The notes: generated by a model from the letters alone, not told the origin. 64,000 bases of DNA from Cognataquiflexum nitidum (GCF_022538055.1 NZ_JAKZAM010000025.1:1-64000); one strand, 5' to 3'. Shown: positions 42,819-51,789, numbered from the stretch's first letter. Numbers and translations are program-made.

Positions 42819-43777
42819 TCCTTGAAATTCAGTTCGGAGTCAATGTTGTAATCGGATTTTCGACTGCTGTTGGAGGTCATCATCTCTGCGAGAAATCCCG
42901 TCAAAAACAACTGAACACCCACAATCAATGCCACCAATGCCAAAAAGAACAAAGGCTGCGCGGTGATTTCCCTTACCGCTCGGCCTTGATAAAGTCCATA
43001 AATTTTTTGAAAGATAAGCCAGGAAGTAATGAAAAAACCCGCCAAAAAGGAGACCGAGCCCAAGGTTCCAAAGAAATGCATGGGCCGCTTTTTGTACCTG
43101 TTGACAAAAGAAACGGAAATCAGGTCGAGGAAACCGTTCAGGAATCTTTCCCAACCAAATTTGGTATAGCCGTATTTCCTTGGCCGGTGTTCGACGGTTT
43201 TTTCACCGATTTTGGAAAAGCCTGCCCATTTTCCGATCAAGGGAATGTAGCGGTGCATTTCACCATAGAGGTGGATATTTTTGACGACTTTCCTGTCGTA
43301 GGCCTTCAGTCCACAGTTGAAATCATGAAGTTTGATGCCCGAAATCACCCGGGTCACCCAATTAAAAAATCTTGACGGTATCGTCTTGCTGATGGGGTCA
43401 TGTCTTGTCTTTTTCCACCCGGAAACAATATCAAATCCACCATTGACGATCATGTCGTACAGCTCAGGAATCTCATCGGGACTGTCCTGCAAGTCAGCAT
43501 CCAAAGTAATGACCACTTCTCCCTCAGCCCTGCTGAAGCCCATGTCCAACGCCGCAGATTTGCCATAATTCCTACCGAAACTGATACCTTTTACAAAGGG
43601 ATTGAGGTTGGCGAGTTTTTGGATTTCCTTCCATGAACCATCATTGCTGCCATCATTGACAAATATGATTTCATAGGAAAAACCATGGCCTTCCATGACC
43701 CGGCATATCCAGTTATGTAATTCGGCAAGAGATTCCTGCTCATTGTAAACAGGTATAACGACTGAGATTTGAGTCAT
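42815..43777 (-). CDS. DPM1-like glycosyltransferase family 2 with two TM helices
   Basis: A 320-residue GT2 with SVVIPVYNEQESLAEL, FVNDGSNDGS and DADLQDSPDEIPELY, typical of polyprenyl-phosphate glycosyltransferases (GtrB/ArnC/DPM1 type). Two C-terminal membrane helices (about 230-255 and 270-295) are also typical. It likely loads a sugar onto undecaprenyl phosphate. It is coupled to the following GT2 by overlap. Confidence 0.93.
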   Translation of the reverse strand: MTQISVVIPVYNEQESLAELHNWICRVMEGHGFSYEIIFVNDGSNDGSWKEIQKLANLNPFVKGISFGRNYGKSAALDMGFSRAEGEVVITLDADLQDSPDEIPELYDMIVNGGFDIVSGWKKTRHDPISKTIPSRFFNWVTRVISGIKLHDFNCGLKAYDRKVVKNIHLYGEMHRYIPLIGKWAGFSKIGEKTVEHRPRKYGYTKFGWERFLNGFLDLISVSFVNRYKKRPMHFFGTLGSVSFLAGFFITSWLIFQKIYGLYQGRAVREITAQPLFFLALVALIVGVQLFLTGFLAEMMTSNSSRKSDYNIDSELNFKD

Positions 43778-43844
43778 TTTGGTTTTACGAAAATCAAATT
43801 GGTAAAGGAATCCACTTATTCTTTTTTGGTTTTCCTTTAAATAA

Positions 43845-43881
43845 CCCTAAGCCATTGGAATTAATATCCAATGGCTTAGGG
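43845..43881 (-). terminator. Strong hairpin after the DUF4199 gene pair
   Basis: A perfect 15-bp stem (ccctaagccattgga / tccaatggcttaggg) with a 7-nt loop, between the DUF4199 stop (43890) and the GT2 start (43777). The T tail is weak (ttattt), so its efficiency is uncertain. Confidence 0.75.
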
Positions 43882-43889
43882 GATCAGTA

Positions 43890-44435
43890 TCAATAATCCA
43901 GAGACTTGTCTCTTTTCTTCAATATTGCTCCAAGGATCAGTGCGATAATGGCATAGGCAATCAACAGAAATCCAAAAGCCTTCACTTGACCCAAAACAGT
44001 ATAGCCTCCTTCAAGGCTGGTACGGATATCATCAATCTGCTCAGAAGTCATGGCATCTGCAGCACCAAACCTCTCCAACATGGCCATTTGGGTTTCCATC
44101 TGACTTTCTATCAACACGCCCGGAAGTGCCGGATCAACAACATTATAAAGCAACAGACTGCCAAGCATACTGATTATCCCGGAAACGACCATGGCTACGA
44201 ATGCAAAATTAAAAGCAGTTCCGAAGGTCATAAATCCACCGATAGAGGCTCTGTATTGACCGCCAAAATAGATGATCAGTCCAAAATACAATACCAAAAT
44301 CCCGATGCCTACATACCACGCCACCAAAAAGGTGGGATCGATAAAGTAAAGGATGTAAGTAATTACAACTGAAATGATACCCAATATCAAACCTGAATTG
44401 AGTCCTGCTTTGAATGGTGATTCTTGATTTTCCAT
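43890..44435 (-). CDS. DUF4199 membrane protein (second copy)
   Basis: A 181-residue inner-membrane protein with four predicted helices: two N-terminal (about 15-60), one central (75-100) and one C-terminal (155-175), with an amphipathic loop between. The pattern FMTFGTAFNFAFVAMVVSG is typical of DUF4199, found in Bacteroidota and of unknown function. Four nt separate it from the upstream DUF4199 gene. Confidence 0.85.
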   Translation of the reverse strand: MENQESPFKAGLNSGLILGIISVVITYILYFIDPTFLVAWYVGIGILVLYFGLIIYFGGQYRASIGGFMTFGTAFNFAFVAMVVSGIISMLGSLLLYNVVDPALPGVLIESQMETQMAMLERFGAADAMTSEQIDDIRTSLEGGYTVLGQVKAFGFLLIAYAIIALILGAILKKRDKSLDY

Positions 44436-44439
44436 AGAG

Positions 44440-44952
44440 TTAAAATTTTGTTCTCCTTAAAATTATAGAAATAATGATTGTAAAGAATAATCCAGGAAGG
44501 ATTTTCCATATAAAATCATTCAAAGCGATGTCCAAAGCGGTCAAAGCCTGTATTTTTTCATAAGTAAAGTCAAAGGATTCCTGTCCCAACTGCCCTACGA
44601 TCAGGTCTTTGTTGGTGTCCATCACAGCGACTTTTGTAGCTTTGATTTCCTGAAAAAACTCCGGACTCAAAAACAAAACCAGCCATATCCCCAAACCTGC
44701 GATTAGCGCAATCATAGTATAAATCAGAAATCCTATGGTCATCCCATGGGCAAATGAAAGTTCTCCGCTGTTGATATCATTCCTAAAAAACCGGATTCCC
44801 AGAAAGAGAAATATCGGGATCAGCACATAGCCAAACAACATGCTGAGGTTGGTGGCATCAAATCCGATCCACTTAAACAATAAAAATGCGAGGACACAAA
44901 ACACGCCCCCAATCAATCCAAACAGGTAAGTTGATCCGAGATACCGCTTCAT
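44440..44952 (-). CDS. DUF4199 membrane protein (first copy)
   Basis: A 170-residue inner-membrane protein with the same four-helix plan as the next gene (SFAHGMTIGFLIYTMIALIAG). The start follows the upstream dihydroorotase-like stop with no gap, so the genes are co-translated. Function unknown. Confidence 0.85.
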   Translation of the reverse strand: MKRYLGSTYLFGLIGGVFCVLAFLLFKWIGFDATNLSMLFGYVLIPIFLFLGIRFFRNDINSGELSFAHGMTIGFLIYTMIALIAGLGIWLVLFLSPEFFQEIKATKVAVMDTNKDLIVGQLGQESFDFTYEKIQALTALDIALNDFIWKILPGLFFTIIISIILRRTKF

Positions 44953-46194
44953 CTAGATTTTGACAAAACGGCCTCTGTTGATGACAAATTTTACTTTCCC
45001 CTTCAAAGTGCTATTGAACCAAGGCATATTGGCAGAAAGTGATTTATTTGATTTTTGGTCAAAAACCCAGTTTTCCTCAGGGTCAAAAATGGTCAGATCT
45101 TCCATTTTGGAAGTATCAAAGCCAAGCACTTTGGCAGGTCCTTCGGTAATTTTGGAGATCAGTAGCGGCCAAGTGAGTTCGCTCGCCAACTTCGCCATTC
45201 CCGGCAGAAAAGTCTGCAGGCCTGACATTCCAAATGCCGCCAAATCAAATTCCATAAACTTGGAATCAAAATCCTGCGGATTATGGTTTGACACAATGGC
45301 ATCTAGTGTCCCATCTTTCAAACCTTCAATCAGGCCATCCCTATCTTCCCTGCCACGGAAAGGAGGCATAACTTTCAGGTTGGTATCGAAAGTGACCATG
45401 TCCTCATCAGAGAAAAGCAATTGGTAAAGGGATACATCCGCGGTGACTTTCAAACCGTCTTTTTTGGCCTGTCGGATTTTATCTACAGATCCTTTGCTGC
45501 TGATGGTCTGCAGGTGAAGCCTTCCCCCAGCATATTTGAGGATTTCAAGGTTGCGGTACACGGCTACTTCTTCGGATAAATTTGGGATTCCTTTCATCCC
45601 CAATCTTGTCGAAGTGACACCCTCATGCATCTGTCCAAAAAGTGATAAATATGGATCATAGGTCTGATCAACCAGTAATCCGTCGAACTTCTGCAAATAC
45701 TGTAAAATCTTAAGAAAGCGGTCTGGATTGGAAATCGGATGGATCCCGTCACCAAAAACAAAAACACCCTCATTGTTTAAATCCAGAATGTCGGTGAAAT
45801 CTTCGCCATGGCAATCTTTGGTTGCGGCCGCCATGATGCACAGGTCTGTCAGCCAATTCTTGGTTTTGGACATGACATATTGGATCTCATTTTTTGTTTG
45901 GATGGCAGGCTTGGTATTGGGAATCAAGACGGCTTTGGCAAAACCACTTGCGGCCAACAAATCCCCCAAGCTGTCCAAGGACTCGCGGTATTCTTCTCCC
46001 GGTTCGCCAGACATACACCTCAAATCAGCCCATCCCCTGGAAGCAAAAAAAGCCGAACAGTCGATGGTTTCTTTGATTTTCAATCCAGAATCACCATTAT
46101 ATTCAACGATTTCAGAACCGGTAAAAATGAAATTTTTTGGGGGATGGATCCTGTGTGAATCAATTAACCTGAGCGATTGGAGCAGTACGGCCAT
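44953..46194 (-). CDS. Dihydroorotase-like amidohydrolase, probably non-catalytic
   Basis: A 413-residue amidohydrolase-fold protein clearly related to dihydroorotase, which closes carbamoyl-aspartate to dihydroorotate. The expected HxH metal motif is replaced by R59-C60-M61 in ADLRCMSGEPG (EPG is kept). HLQTIS has one His where active enzymes have two, and the catalytic Asp of the TDH motif is Asn (VSNHNP). It is therefore probably inactive, like the pseudo-dihydroorotases that support aspartate carbamoyltransferase in other bacteria. ATG 46194 gives the normal N-terminus. It heads an operon with two DUF4199 proteins; no pyrB is in the window. Confidence 0.85.
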   Translation of the reverse strand: MAVLLQSLRLIDSHRIHPPKNFIFTGSEIVEYNGDSGLKIKETIDCSAFFASRGWADLRCMSGEPGEEYRESLDSLGDLLAASGFAKAVLIPNTKPAIQTKNEIQYVMSKTKNWLTDLCIMAAATKDCHGEDFTDILDLNNEGVFVFGDGIHPISNPDRFLKILQYLQKFDGLLVDQTYDPYLSLFGQMHEGVTSTRLGMKGIPNLSEEVAVYRNLEILKYAGGRLHLQTISSKGSVDKIRQAKKDGLKVTADVSLYQLLFSDEDMVTFDTNLKVMPPFRGREDRDGLIEGLKDGTLDAIVSNHNPQDFDSKFMEFDLAAFGMSGLQTFLPGMAKLASELTWPLLISKITEGPAKVLGFDTSKMEDLTIFDPEENWVFDQKSNKSLSANMPWFNSTLKGKVKFVINRGRFVKI

Positions 46195-46354
46195 AAAGGT
46201 TATTATTTGTGCAAAACTGCAATAATATTCCAAAAAATGAAAGGAAAATTGGATTGAGGATGAGGAATGGTTTCAAAAGGCGGAATGGGAGCATGATTCA
46301 AAGACCAAAAAAAACAATTCTTTCCAAAAGGCAAATCTTTAAACTTTGCGTCTT

Positions 46355-47683
46355 TCATTTTTGCAGTTTTCCCAATAACTCTAACAATCTGTAATTATCA
46401 GAATGTGGGAAGAATTGGTCAAACTCGAGGAAATATCCTCCGGGATCAAAACCCACAAATCCTTTGTATTTCCCTTCAGTACCTACTTCAAGGCTATCCT
46501 GTCTCAAGGGAAAGGAATTGCTTTTCTTGACATAATCAAACCAACCTGACACATCACCAAGCAAAAAAGACACATTCACGGCTTTGCTATCAGAAAAGGT
46601 ATGCATGCCACGACGTTCGTCCACGAGGCCGATATAGCCTGTCTCAGATACCTGATAAACTTTGGCCCAACCCTGATCGACGATCAACCGCAGTCCCATG
46701 ATTTCCTCATAAAACTTCTCCGCCACAAGCATATCTTGGTAATAGGTCCAAGTCACTGCACCATAAAAACCCAATCCCGCTGCCACACCTTCCGAAACGG
46801 TCGGTAAGGCAGGGTATTTTCTCATTTGGGGAATCAGCAATTCGTTTTCTTCATGTTGCTTGAACATTTCAAATTCCAGCAGGTAACCTTCCGGATCGAT
46901 GGCCACAAAACCGTCATGGGCATTGTTTTCTTTGGGTTTGTAAGTGTATTTGATGGGGACATTTTTTCCTTGCAGGTAGGCGTACCATTCAGGAAGTTGG
47001 TCAGTCAACAAAGCGATGGCAACAGTCTTTGGCTCGGAAGCTTTATGCATCCCTTTTGATTCATCCACCAAAGTCAGGAAGGCATCATGGGAGATGCGGA
47101 CTGTGGCCGCAAAACCATAATCTGACACAATTTCCATCCCCAATGTCTGATGATAAAAGTCTTTGGCAGTAGCCAAATCTTTGTAATACAGAAAAACATT
47201 GGTTCCCTGAATATCAAAATCAGGCAAAGACCTGAACTCAGTATTTTTGGCCAATAGGGTATTGATATGCTGATTGGGATATCCCAACAATCTCCCGAAT
47301 CGGCGCGCTTCATCAAAACTGTTTTTGCCTTCGGCAATGGTTTTTTTCAAATCAAGGTAGGCTTCCAAAGCATTTGGCTTGTGAAAAACCAAGACTTCTT
47401 TTCCGTCAGCTACGGACTCAGGAAACAGCTTGGTTTTGATCAGTTCAGTTTCTCTAAATACTTCCACGCCATATTTTTCAGCAATCGCTGACGATTCCGC
47501 CCAAATGGCATCTATCTCAGCTGATTCCATCGGTTCGCTCAGGGCAATAGGCTTGACGTCCGCAGCGACCATTTCGGCCATGGCAGCCATACCGCCGAGG
47601 TGCTTCTGATGGCTGTTTTCTTTTTGTTCCTGACAGGAAGAAAAAATGAAAATGATCAATAAAAATAAGGCTGAGGATTTCAT
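46355..47683 (-). CDS. VOC/glyoxalase-fold lipoprotein with tandem domains
   Basis: A 442-residue lipoprotein (signal LLIIFIFSSC). Two VOC modules are visible: one around NVFLYYKDLATAKDFYHQTLGMEIV (about 165-285), the other around WTYYQDMLVAEKFYEEIMGLRLI (about 305-430). VOC folds bind metals and occur in glyoxalases, dioxygenases and resistance proteins; the reaction here is unknown. Being a lipoprotein, it acts outside the cytoplasm, unusual for this fold. Confidence 0.82.
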   Translation of the reverse strand: MKSSALFLLIIFIFSSCQEQKENSHQKHLGGMAAMAEMVAADVKPIALSEPMESAEIDAIWAESSAIAEKYGVEVFRETELIKTKLFPESVADGKEVLVFHKPNALEAYLDLKKTIAEGKNSFDEARRFGRLLGYPNQHINTLLAKNTEFRSLPDFDIQGTNVFLYYKDLATAKDFYHQTLGMEIVSDYGFAATVRISHDAFLTLVDESKGMHKASEPKTVAIALLTDQLPEWYAYLQGKNVPIKYTYKPKENNAHDGFVAIDPEGYLLEFEMFKQHEENELLIPQMRKYPALPTVSEGVAAGLGFYGAVTWTYYQDMLVAEKFYEEIMGLRLIVDQGWAKVYQVSETGYIGLVDERRGMHTFSDSKAVNVSFLLGDVSGWFDYVKKSNSFPLRQDSLEVGTEGKYKGFVGFDPGGYFLEFDQFFPHSDNYRLLELLGKLQK

Positions 47684-47712
47684 GTTGGATGGATTACTTT
47701 GGGTTAGGATTT

Positions 47713-48048
47713 CTATTTTAGGAGCATCTTAACTTCTTCCTTCAATTTAGGAATATAATTTATTACTATGCTCAATATTAAATCATCAGAAATCTTGTCA
47801 TAACCGTGTATTATCCGATTTCTGATTGCGATTATTTTTTCAACATTTGACAGTTTGAAATTCTTATCCTTCTTATAAATTCTATTTGCAGCTTCAACTA
47901 TGATTTCCAGGTCTCTTTCAATAGCCCTTTTCGTTTTGATTTCATTTACATATTTCTCAAATTTTTTAGGCCAATTTTCATAAAAACTTTCAATTTCATT
48001 GATAGCTTGAATCCTGTCAAACAACCATGTCTTGATTTCCTTATCCAT
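47713..48048 (-). CDS. HEPN (HepT/DUF86) protein of an MNT-HEPN module
   Basis: A 111-residue HEPN protein with the RNase-type motif RNRIIHGY (Rx4HxY) near residue 75. HepT proteins are RNases controlled by the partner nucleotidyltransferase MntA. Its start overlaps the stop of the MNT gene by 8 bp. Confidence 0.92.
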   Translation of the reverse strand: MDKEIKTWLFDRIQAINEIESFYENWPKKFEKYVNEIKTKRAIERDLEIIVEAANRIYKKDKNFKLSNVEKIIAIRNRIIHGYDKISDDLILSIVINYIPKLKEEVKMLLK

Positions 48049-48340
48049 AAATCAGTCTTTTAGAAGAATCGATATTTTCTCTCAAAAAAGGATTATTGAT
48101 GGCTTTATTTTCAAGTAGATCTACTTTTCTTTGGAAAAGATTTTCAAGTGATTTTTTAAAATCAAAGTAATTATCTGCATAGTCATATATTTCCACACCT
48201 TCAAAATCAACAAGGAAATCAATGTCGCTTGTTTTCCCAAAATGGTCAGCCAAGATGGATCCAAATACAAATAATTTGGACACCATATGCTTATTGCACA
48301 ATTCCTTAACCTGATCAATATTTTTATCAACAATTGTCAT
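48041..48340 (-). CDS. MNT nucleotidyltransferase (antitoxin) of an MNT-HEPN module
   Basis: A 99-residue minimal nucleotidyltransferase with the GSx(10)DxD pattern: FVFGSILADHFGKTSDIDFL. In characterised pairs, MntA AMPylates and silences the HEPN toxin. The -7 element (48345-48352) lies 4 nt before the ATG, so the mRNA is probably leaderless. Confidence 0.92.
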   Translation of the reverse strand: MTIVDKNIDQVKELCNKHMVSKLFVFGSILADHFGKTSDIDFLVDFEGVEIYDYADNYFDFKKSLENLFQRKVDLLENKAINNPFLRENIDSSKRLIYG

Positions 48341-48344
48341 GTTT

Positions 48345-48352
48345 CAAAATTA
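48345..48352 (-). promoter_or_regulatory. -7 element 4 nt before the MNT gene
   Basis: TAATTTTG on the minus strand fits TAnnTTTG; only 4 nt separate it from the ATG at 48340. Confidence 0.5.
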
Positions 48353-48472
48353 CAATCTTTTCATTTGAAAAAGGAAATCAAATCAATGACAAAAACGGAT
48401 CGCATATTTTGGTTATAAACACTTAATCAAAAACTGCTCAGTGCAACAATAAAAAAAATCAAATATTGACTT

Positions 48473-49024
48473 TCAGTCCAAGTTCAATTTGTCACCAAGA
48501 TATATTTCTACAAGACTAAAGATCCGCTCTTTGCTCGTTTCGCTAAAATCCAGAAGATCGGGCAAAGGAAGGTTGCCGTTATTGCCGATGGTAGGCCATT
48601 TTGGGGGAGAAGAGAGCCAATTACCATGATCGTCCTTCATGTGTCCCCTGTCGGAAATAAATGAGTGGATAAAATCTTCAGATGCGATTGATTTGAATCC
48701 GGGAAGGTCATTGCCGTCTTGGTCAGGGTCAGCCACAAAAGTAGCATCCAAATAGTGATTCAATGAAGAAGGAAATTCCAAAGTAGAATCAAAATCATAG
48801 ATCAATTGGGATTCAGAATTGAATGCCAACAAAATCACATGGTAATCCCACCATACCACTTCATAACCGTTAGGGGATTTTTGGAATCTGAAGGAACAAT
48901 TTCTGTTGCTGTTGGAGATGATCAACACCTTTTTGGTAAATCCCTCGAGTTCAGGATTTTGGCATAAATGCCAGATGTTTTCCTCACAAAAATTTTCTGA
49001 GTACTTGAATTCTTTGATTTTCAT
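48473..49024 (-). CDS. N-terminal glutamine amidohydrolase (NTAQ1 homologue)
   Basis: A 183-residue cytosolic protein matching the eukaryotic N-degron enzyme NTAQ1, which deamidates N-terminal Gln to Glu. Hallmarks are NFCEENIWHLC (catalytic Cys13), VVWWDYHVILLAF (His62), LIYDFDSTLEFP (Asp77), and the conserved SDRGHMKD-GNW block at about residues 124-136. All three triad residues are in place and the length fits the domain. ATG 49024 was chosen because it starts the conserved domain. It is monocistronic, with TACTTTTG at 49034-49041. The family is mostly eukaryotic with scattered bacterial members. The substrate specificity here is inferred. Confidence 0.9.
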   Translation of the reverse strand: MKIKEFKYSENFCEENIWHLCQNPELEGFTKKVLIISNSNRNCSFRFQKSPNGYEVVWWDYHVILLAFNSESQLIYDFDSTLEFPSSLNHYLDATFVADPDQDGNDLPGFKSIASEDFIHSFISDRGHMKDDHGNWLSSPPKWPTIGNNGNLPLPDLLDFSETSKERIFSLVEIYLGDKLNLD

Positions 49025-49033
49025 TTGCTGCCA

Positions 49034-49041
49034 CAAAAGTA
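49034..49041 (-). promoter_or_regulatory. -7 element of the NTAQ1-like gene
   Basis: TACTTTTG on the minus strand fits TAnnTTTG and ends 9 nt before the ATG at 49024. Confidence 0.5.
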
Positions 49042-49244
49042 GCATACTTATGCGGGCTTAAGTCAGTAATCCTGATTATGTTTTTATTATGCCTCTTCCA
49101 CACCTATCGGTACTATTGGATATTAATTGGATATTGTTTTCCCAAACAACGCTGTAACTAATTTAGATTGCTTTTTCCAACAATTCAGAAAGGACCTTGG
49201 TATGATATAAAAAATAGTGGATCAAAAATGATCCCAAAAACAAT

Positions 49245-49850
49245 TTACCTCAAATCCAGCCTGATCAGATTTTCGGAGAGAACAAGGTCTTCCTTGGTCC
49301 GCTCTTTGCAGATTTCTATCAACTGAAAAATATCCGAATCCAGGTAATCTGTCTTTTTGATCTGAATGTCGTTTTCATCCTTGAAGGAAAACCGTAACCC
49401 GCCGGATGAACCATTATGGTCAATTTTGGTCATTCCTGAGATATTGCGATGGGAATTGATGACTCCTCGGAATTTCAATTGGTAACCATCCAATACCAAG
49501 GTAATGGGATTGAGGTTTTTGACCAAAAGGAATAAAAAACACTCATAAAGGACGATCAACCAAAAGAGGACCATTGACCATTTTGGTATGGGAACACCAA
49601 TAAAAAATAATATTGTACCGCCAACTGCAAGGGCCAATGTCCATTTTCTGAAACTCTTTTTTTGCCTCCGCAAAAATAATTCCCCACCAACACCCCTAAT
49701 CACCAATTTGTAATGCTCTCTTCCATAAAAAATAAACATCAAAATAAGGCAAAAAGACACAAGCCAATGATGGTGACGGACATCAGAGAGTAAAATCACA
49801 ATGATACAAAGTACCAAAAAGGCTGTAACAATGATTTGTCTTTTTCTCAT
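49245..49850 (-). CDS. Hypothetical membrane protein
   Basis: A 201-residue protein with two N-terminal membrane helices (about 5-45), two more at 70-110, and a soluble C-terminal domain (LVLDGYQLKFRGVINSHRNIS). I do not recognise the family; the layout recalls PH-like membrane proteins. It stands alone upstream of the guaA terminator region, about 200 nt from neighbours on either side. Confidence 0.7.
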   Translation of the reverse strand: MRKRQIIVTAFLVLCIIVILLSDVRHHHWLVSFCLILMFIFYGREHYKLVIRGVGGELFLRRQKKSFRKWTLALAVGGTILFFIGVPIPKWSMVLFWLIVLYECFLFLLVKNLNPITLVLDGYQLKFRGVINSHRNISGMTKIDHNGSSGGLRFSFKDENDIQIKKTDYLDSDIFQLIEICKERTKEDLVLSENLIRLDLR

Positions 49851-49974
49851 AACTCAAAATGTGTTGTGGTTTACAAATGAAAAAATCTTGGTCTTTAAGA
49901 AATTGTCATCCTTCAAATTAACTGATTCTAGGTAATATTTAAAACCTTATTGGAATGAAAATACCGAAAAAGCA

Positions 49975-50006
49975 AAAGAAGGAACATTTTTAGGTGTCCC
50001 TTCTTT
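49975..50006 (-). terminator. Terminator of guaA
   Basis: A 12-bp stem aaagaaggaaca / tgtcccttcttt with one mismatch and an 8-nt loop, followed on the minus strand by a T-rich tail. Confidence 0.8.
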
Positions 50007-50043
50007 GATTTATGGATTATTTTTTTTTGAATTATTTTATTTT

Positions 50044-51573
50044 CTATTCCCACTCAATAGTAGCCGGCGGCTTGGAAGAAATGTCATAGACCACGCGGTT
50101 GACGCCTTTGACACGGTTGATGATTTCATTGGACATTTTCCCGAGAAACTCATAAGGCAAATGGATCCAATCTGCTGTCATGCCGTCCACAGAACCCACA
50201 GCCCGCAGCGCCACGACCTTTTCATAGGTACGCTCATCACCCATGACTCCGACGGATTGGATGGGGAGAAGGATCGCTCCTGCCTGCCATACCTGATTGT
50301 ACAATCCTGAATCTTTGAGTCCTTGGATGAAAATATAATCCACTTCCTGAAGGGTTTTGACTTTCTCTGCAGTAATATCACCAAGGATCCTGATGGCGAG
50401 TCCAGGTCCAGGAAAAGGATGTCTTCCAATGATGGTCTCAGGAATATCCAAAGCCCTGCCTACTTCTCGCACCTCATCTTTGAACAAGGTGTTCAACGGC
50501 TCCACTACTGAAAGCTTCATAAAGTCCGGCAAGCCTCCCACATTATGGTGGGATTTGATGGTGGCAGATGGTCCCTTGACGGATACGGACTCGATCACAT
50601 CGGGATAGATGGTGCCTTGTCCAAGCCATTTGACACCCTCAATCTTGTGTGCCTCGTCATCAAAAACTTCAATAAATGCACGTCCAATTGCTTTTCTTTT
50701 GGCTTCAGGATCACTCAATCCCGCCAAGGCATCATAAAAACGTTGCTTGGCATCGACTCCGATGACATTCAGGCCTAGAGTTTTATAGGATTCCAAAACT
50801 TCCTCGTATTCATTTTTGCGGAGCAATCCATTGTCTACAAAAACACAGTATAGGTTTTTGCCAATAGCACGGTGGATCAATGTCGCCGCCACAGAAGAAT
50901 CCACGCCACCGGAAAGGCCCATGACCACATTGTCATTTCCAATTTTGGCTTTCAGTTGGGCGATAGTCGTGTCAATAAAAGTATCAGAAGTCCAATCCTG
51001 CGCACATCCACAAATATGCACCACAAAATTTCTCAATAGGTTTTTTCCTTCCAATGAATGGGTTACCTCAGGATGGAATTGGATGCCGTAGGTTTCTTCC
51101 CCCTGCACTTTGAAAGCAGCTACTTTTACTGAAGCAGTACTTGCGATGACATCAAATCCACCTGGAAGCGATTTGATGGTGTCACCGTGGGACATCCATA
51201 CCTGCGAACCATGGGTCATTTCTTTGAGAAGACCATAATGCAGGTCAATGTCATCGAGATTGGCGCGGCCATATTCCCGGATTTCTGAAGGAAGGACTTC
51301 TCCTCCGTATTTGTTAGCCAAGAGCTGGGCGCCATAGCAAACTCCCAAAAGCGGTAATTTACCGCGAAGCCTATCAAGGTCTAAATCAGGGGATCCGGCA
51401 TCTCTGACTGAGCAGGGGCTGCCGGAAAGGATTACTCCTTTGATGTCAGAAGTGATTTCAGGAATTTTATTGAAGGGGTGGATTTCGCAATATACATTGA
51501 GTTCCCTCACCCTGCGGGCGATGAGTTGTGTGTATTGGGAACCAAAGTCTAGGATGAGGATTTGTTCTGCCAT
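50044..51573 (-). CDS. guaA: GMP synthase (glutamine-hydrolysing)
   Basis: A 509-residue two-domain enzyme that converts XMP to GMP with glutamine and ATP. The glutamine amidotransferase domain (1-190) has the nucleophile in LLGVCYGAQ and the His/Glu of FHPEVTHS. The ATP-pyrophosphatase domain has the P-loop MGLSGGVDSSVAA, and the C-terminus ends in the canonical KPPATIEWE. ATG 51573 starts the conserved AEQILILDFGSQYTQ. The -7 element is only 3 nt upstream. Confidence 0.98.
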   Translation of the reverse strand: MAEQILILDFGSQYTQLIARRVRELNVYCEIHPFNKIPEITSDIKGVILSGSPCSVRDAGSPDLDLDRLRGKLPLLGVCYGAQLLANKYGGEVLPSEIREYGRANLDDIDLHYGLLKEMTHGSQVWMSHGDTIKSLPGGFDVIASTASVKVAAFKVQGEETYGIQFHPEVTHSLEGKNLLRNFVVHICGCAQDWTSDTFIDTTIAQLKAKIGNDNVVMGLSGGVDSSVAATLIHRAIGKNLYCVFVDNGLLRKNEYEEVLESYKTLGLNVIGVDAKQRFYDALAGLSDPEAKRKAIGRAFIEVFDDEAHKIEGVKWLGQGTIYPDVIESVSVKGPSATIKSHHNVGGLPDFMKLSVVEPLNTLFKDEVREVGRALDIPETIIGRHPFPGPGLAIRILGDITAEKVKTLQEVDYIFIQGLKDSGLYNQVWQAGAILLPIQSVGVMGDERTYEKVVALRAVGSVDGMTADWIHLPYEFLGKMSNEIINRVKGVNRVVYDISSKPPATIEWE

Positions 51574-51576
51574 GCG

Positions 51577-51584
51577 CAAAGGTA
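51577..51584 (-). promoter_or_regulatory. -7 element 3 nt before guaA
   Basis: TACCTTTG on the minus strand fits TAnnTTTG; only 3 nt separate it from the guaA ATG, so the transcript is probably leaderless. No clear TTG box. Confidence 0.5.
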
Positions 51585-51789
51585 CACAGGGCAGGGATAT
51601 TGGAAAAAGGAAAGGGAAATATTTTCAGAAGATTATTTTGGAAAATGGGCTTGGAAAATTACAAAATTGAAAGATTGGAAAATTGGTAAGCTAATGGATA
51701 TGGAGTTAATTGGCCATAGGTTTAACGGTCAAACTGCTTCCCTGTTATCCTGCTTATTAAGAAGCTGGATAGATTTTATAGCTGTTTTT

